A stretch of DNA of 5,499 bases from Acidobacteriota bacterium (GTDB lineage: Bacteria; Acidobacteriota; HRBIN11). Of the stretch, positions 5,479 through 5,499 are shown piece by piece; position 1 is the first letter of the stretch, and each line of letters begins with the position of its first letter. The position numbers were made by a program, and so were the translations under genes. Under the pieces are notes generated by a model. The model was not told where the DNA came from. It ran no database searches and saw nothing but the letters and a program-made list of their open reading frames with translations. The stretch is taken from positions 1 through 5,499 of the forward strand of contig JAUQPV010000190.1 of the NCBI GenBank assembly GCA_030550225.1. The letters are read 5' to 3'.

Positions 5479-5499
5479 TTCGGACCCAGGACCTGACGC

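Overview
The window is GC-rich bacterial DNA with tightly packed genes. Its coding style favours GTC, CTC, ATC, GAC and CGG codons, and its proteins are rich in Arg and poor in Lys. This would suit a GC-rich, possibly thermophilic, bacterium, but nothing in the sequence fixes the phylum. Three genes are unmistakable purine-nucleotide genes: guaA (5' part only), purF and purM. Two further genes are unfamiliar or poorly characterised.

Layout: a 338-bp intergenic region (2637-2974) separates two divergent transcription units. Leftward (minus strand) run an unrecognised protein with an N-terminal membrane anchor (2636-1827), a long coiled-coil protein with a degenerate PD-(D/E)XK-like C-terminus (1792-896), and guaA (865 to the left edge, where it is cut off). 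The gaps are only 34 and 30 bp, so the three look co-transcribed. Rightward (plus strand) run purF (2975-4366) and purM (4420-5439), 53 bp apart. A perfect TATAAT hexamer lies 36 bp upstream of purF.

How the genes work together: PurF catalyses the committed first step of de novo purine synthesis (PRPP plus glutamine to phosphoribosylamine). PurM makes aminoimidazole ribonucleotide four steps later. GuaA converts XMP to GMP after the pathway branches at IMP. The two other leftward genes have no evident link to purines.

The non-coding DNA is the least ordinary part. The divergent region holds three inverted-repeat structures. One is built from GTGTTGG-like heptamers, and the same heptamers recur in tandem just after purM (5444-5478), which points to a dispersed intergenic repeat family. 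Inside the coiled-coil gene, 63-bp and 42-bp in-frame tandem repeats encode ENSRQIA-type units. I see no RNA gene, insertion sequence, CRISPR array or clearly new multi-gene system.
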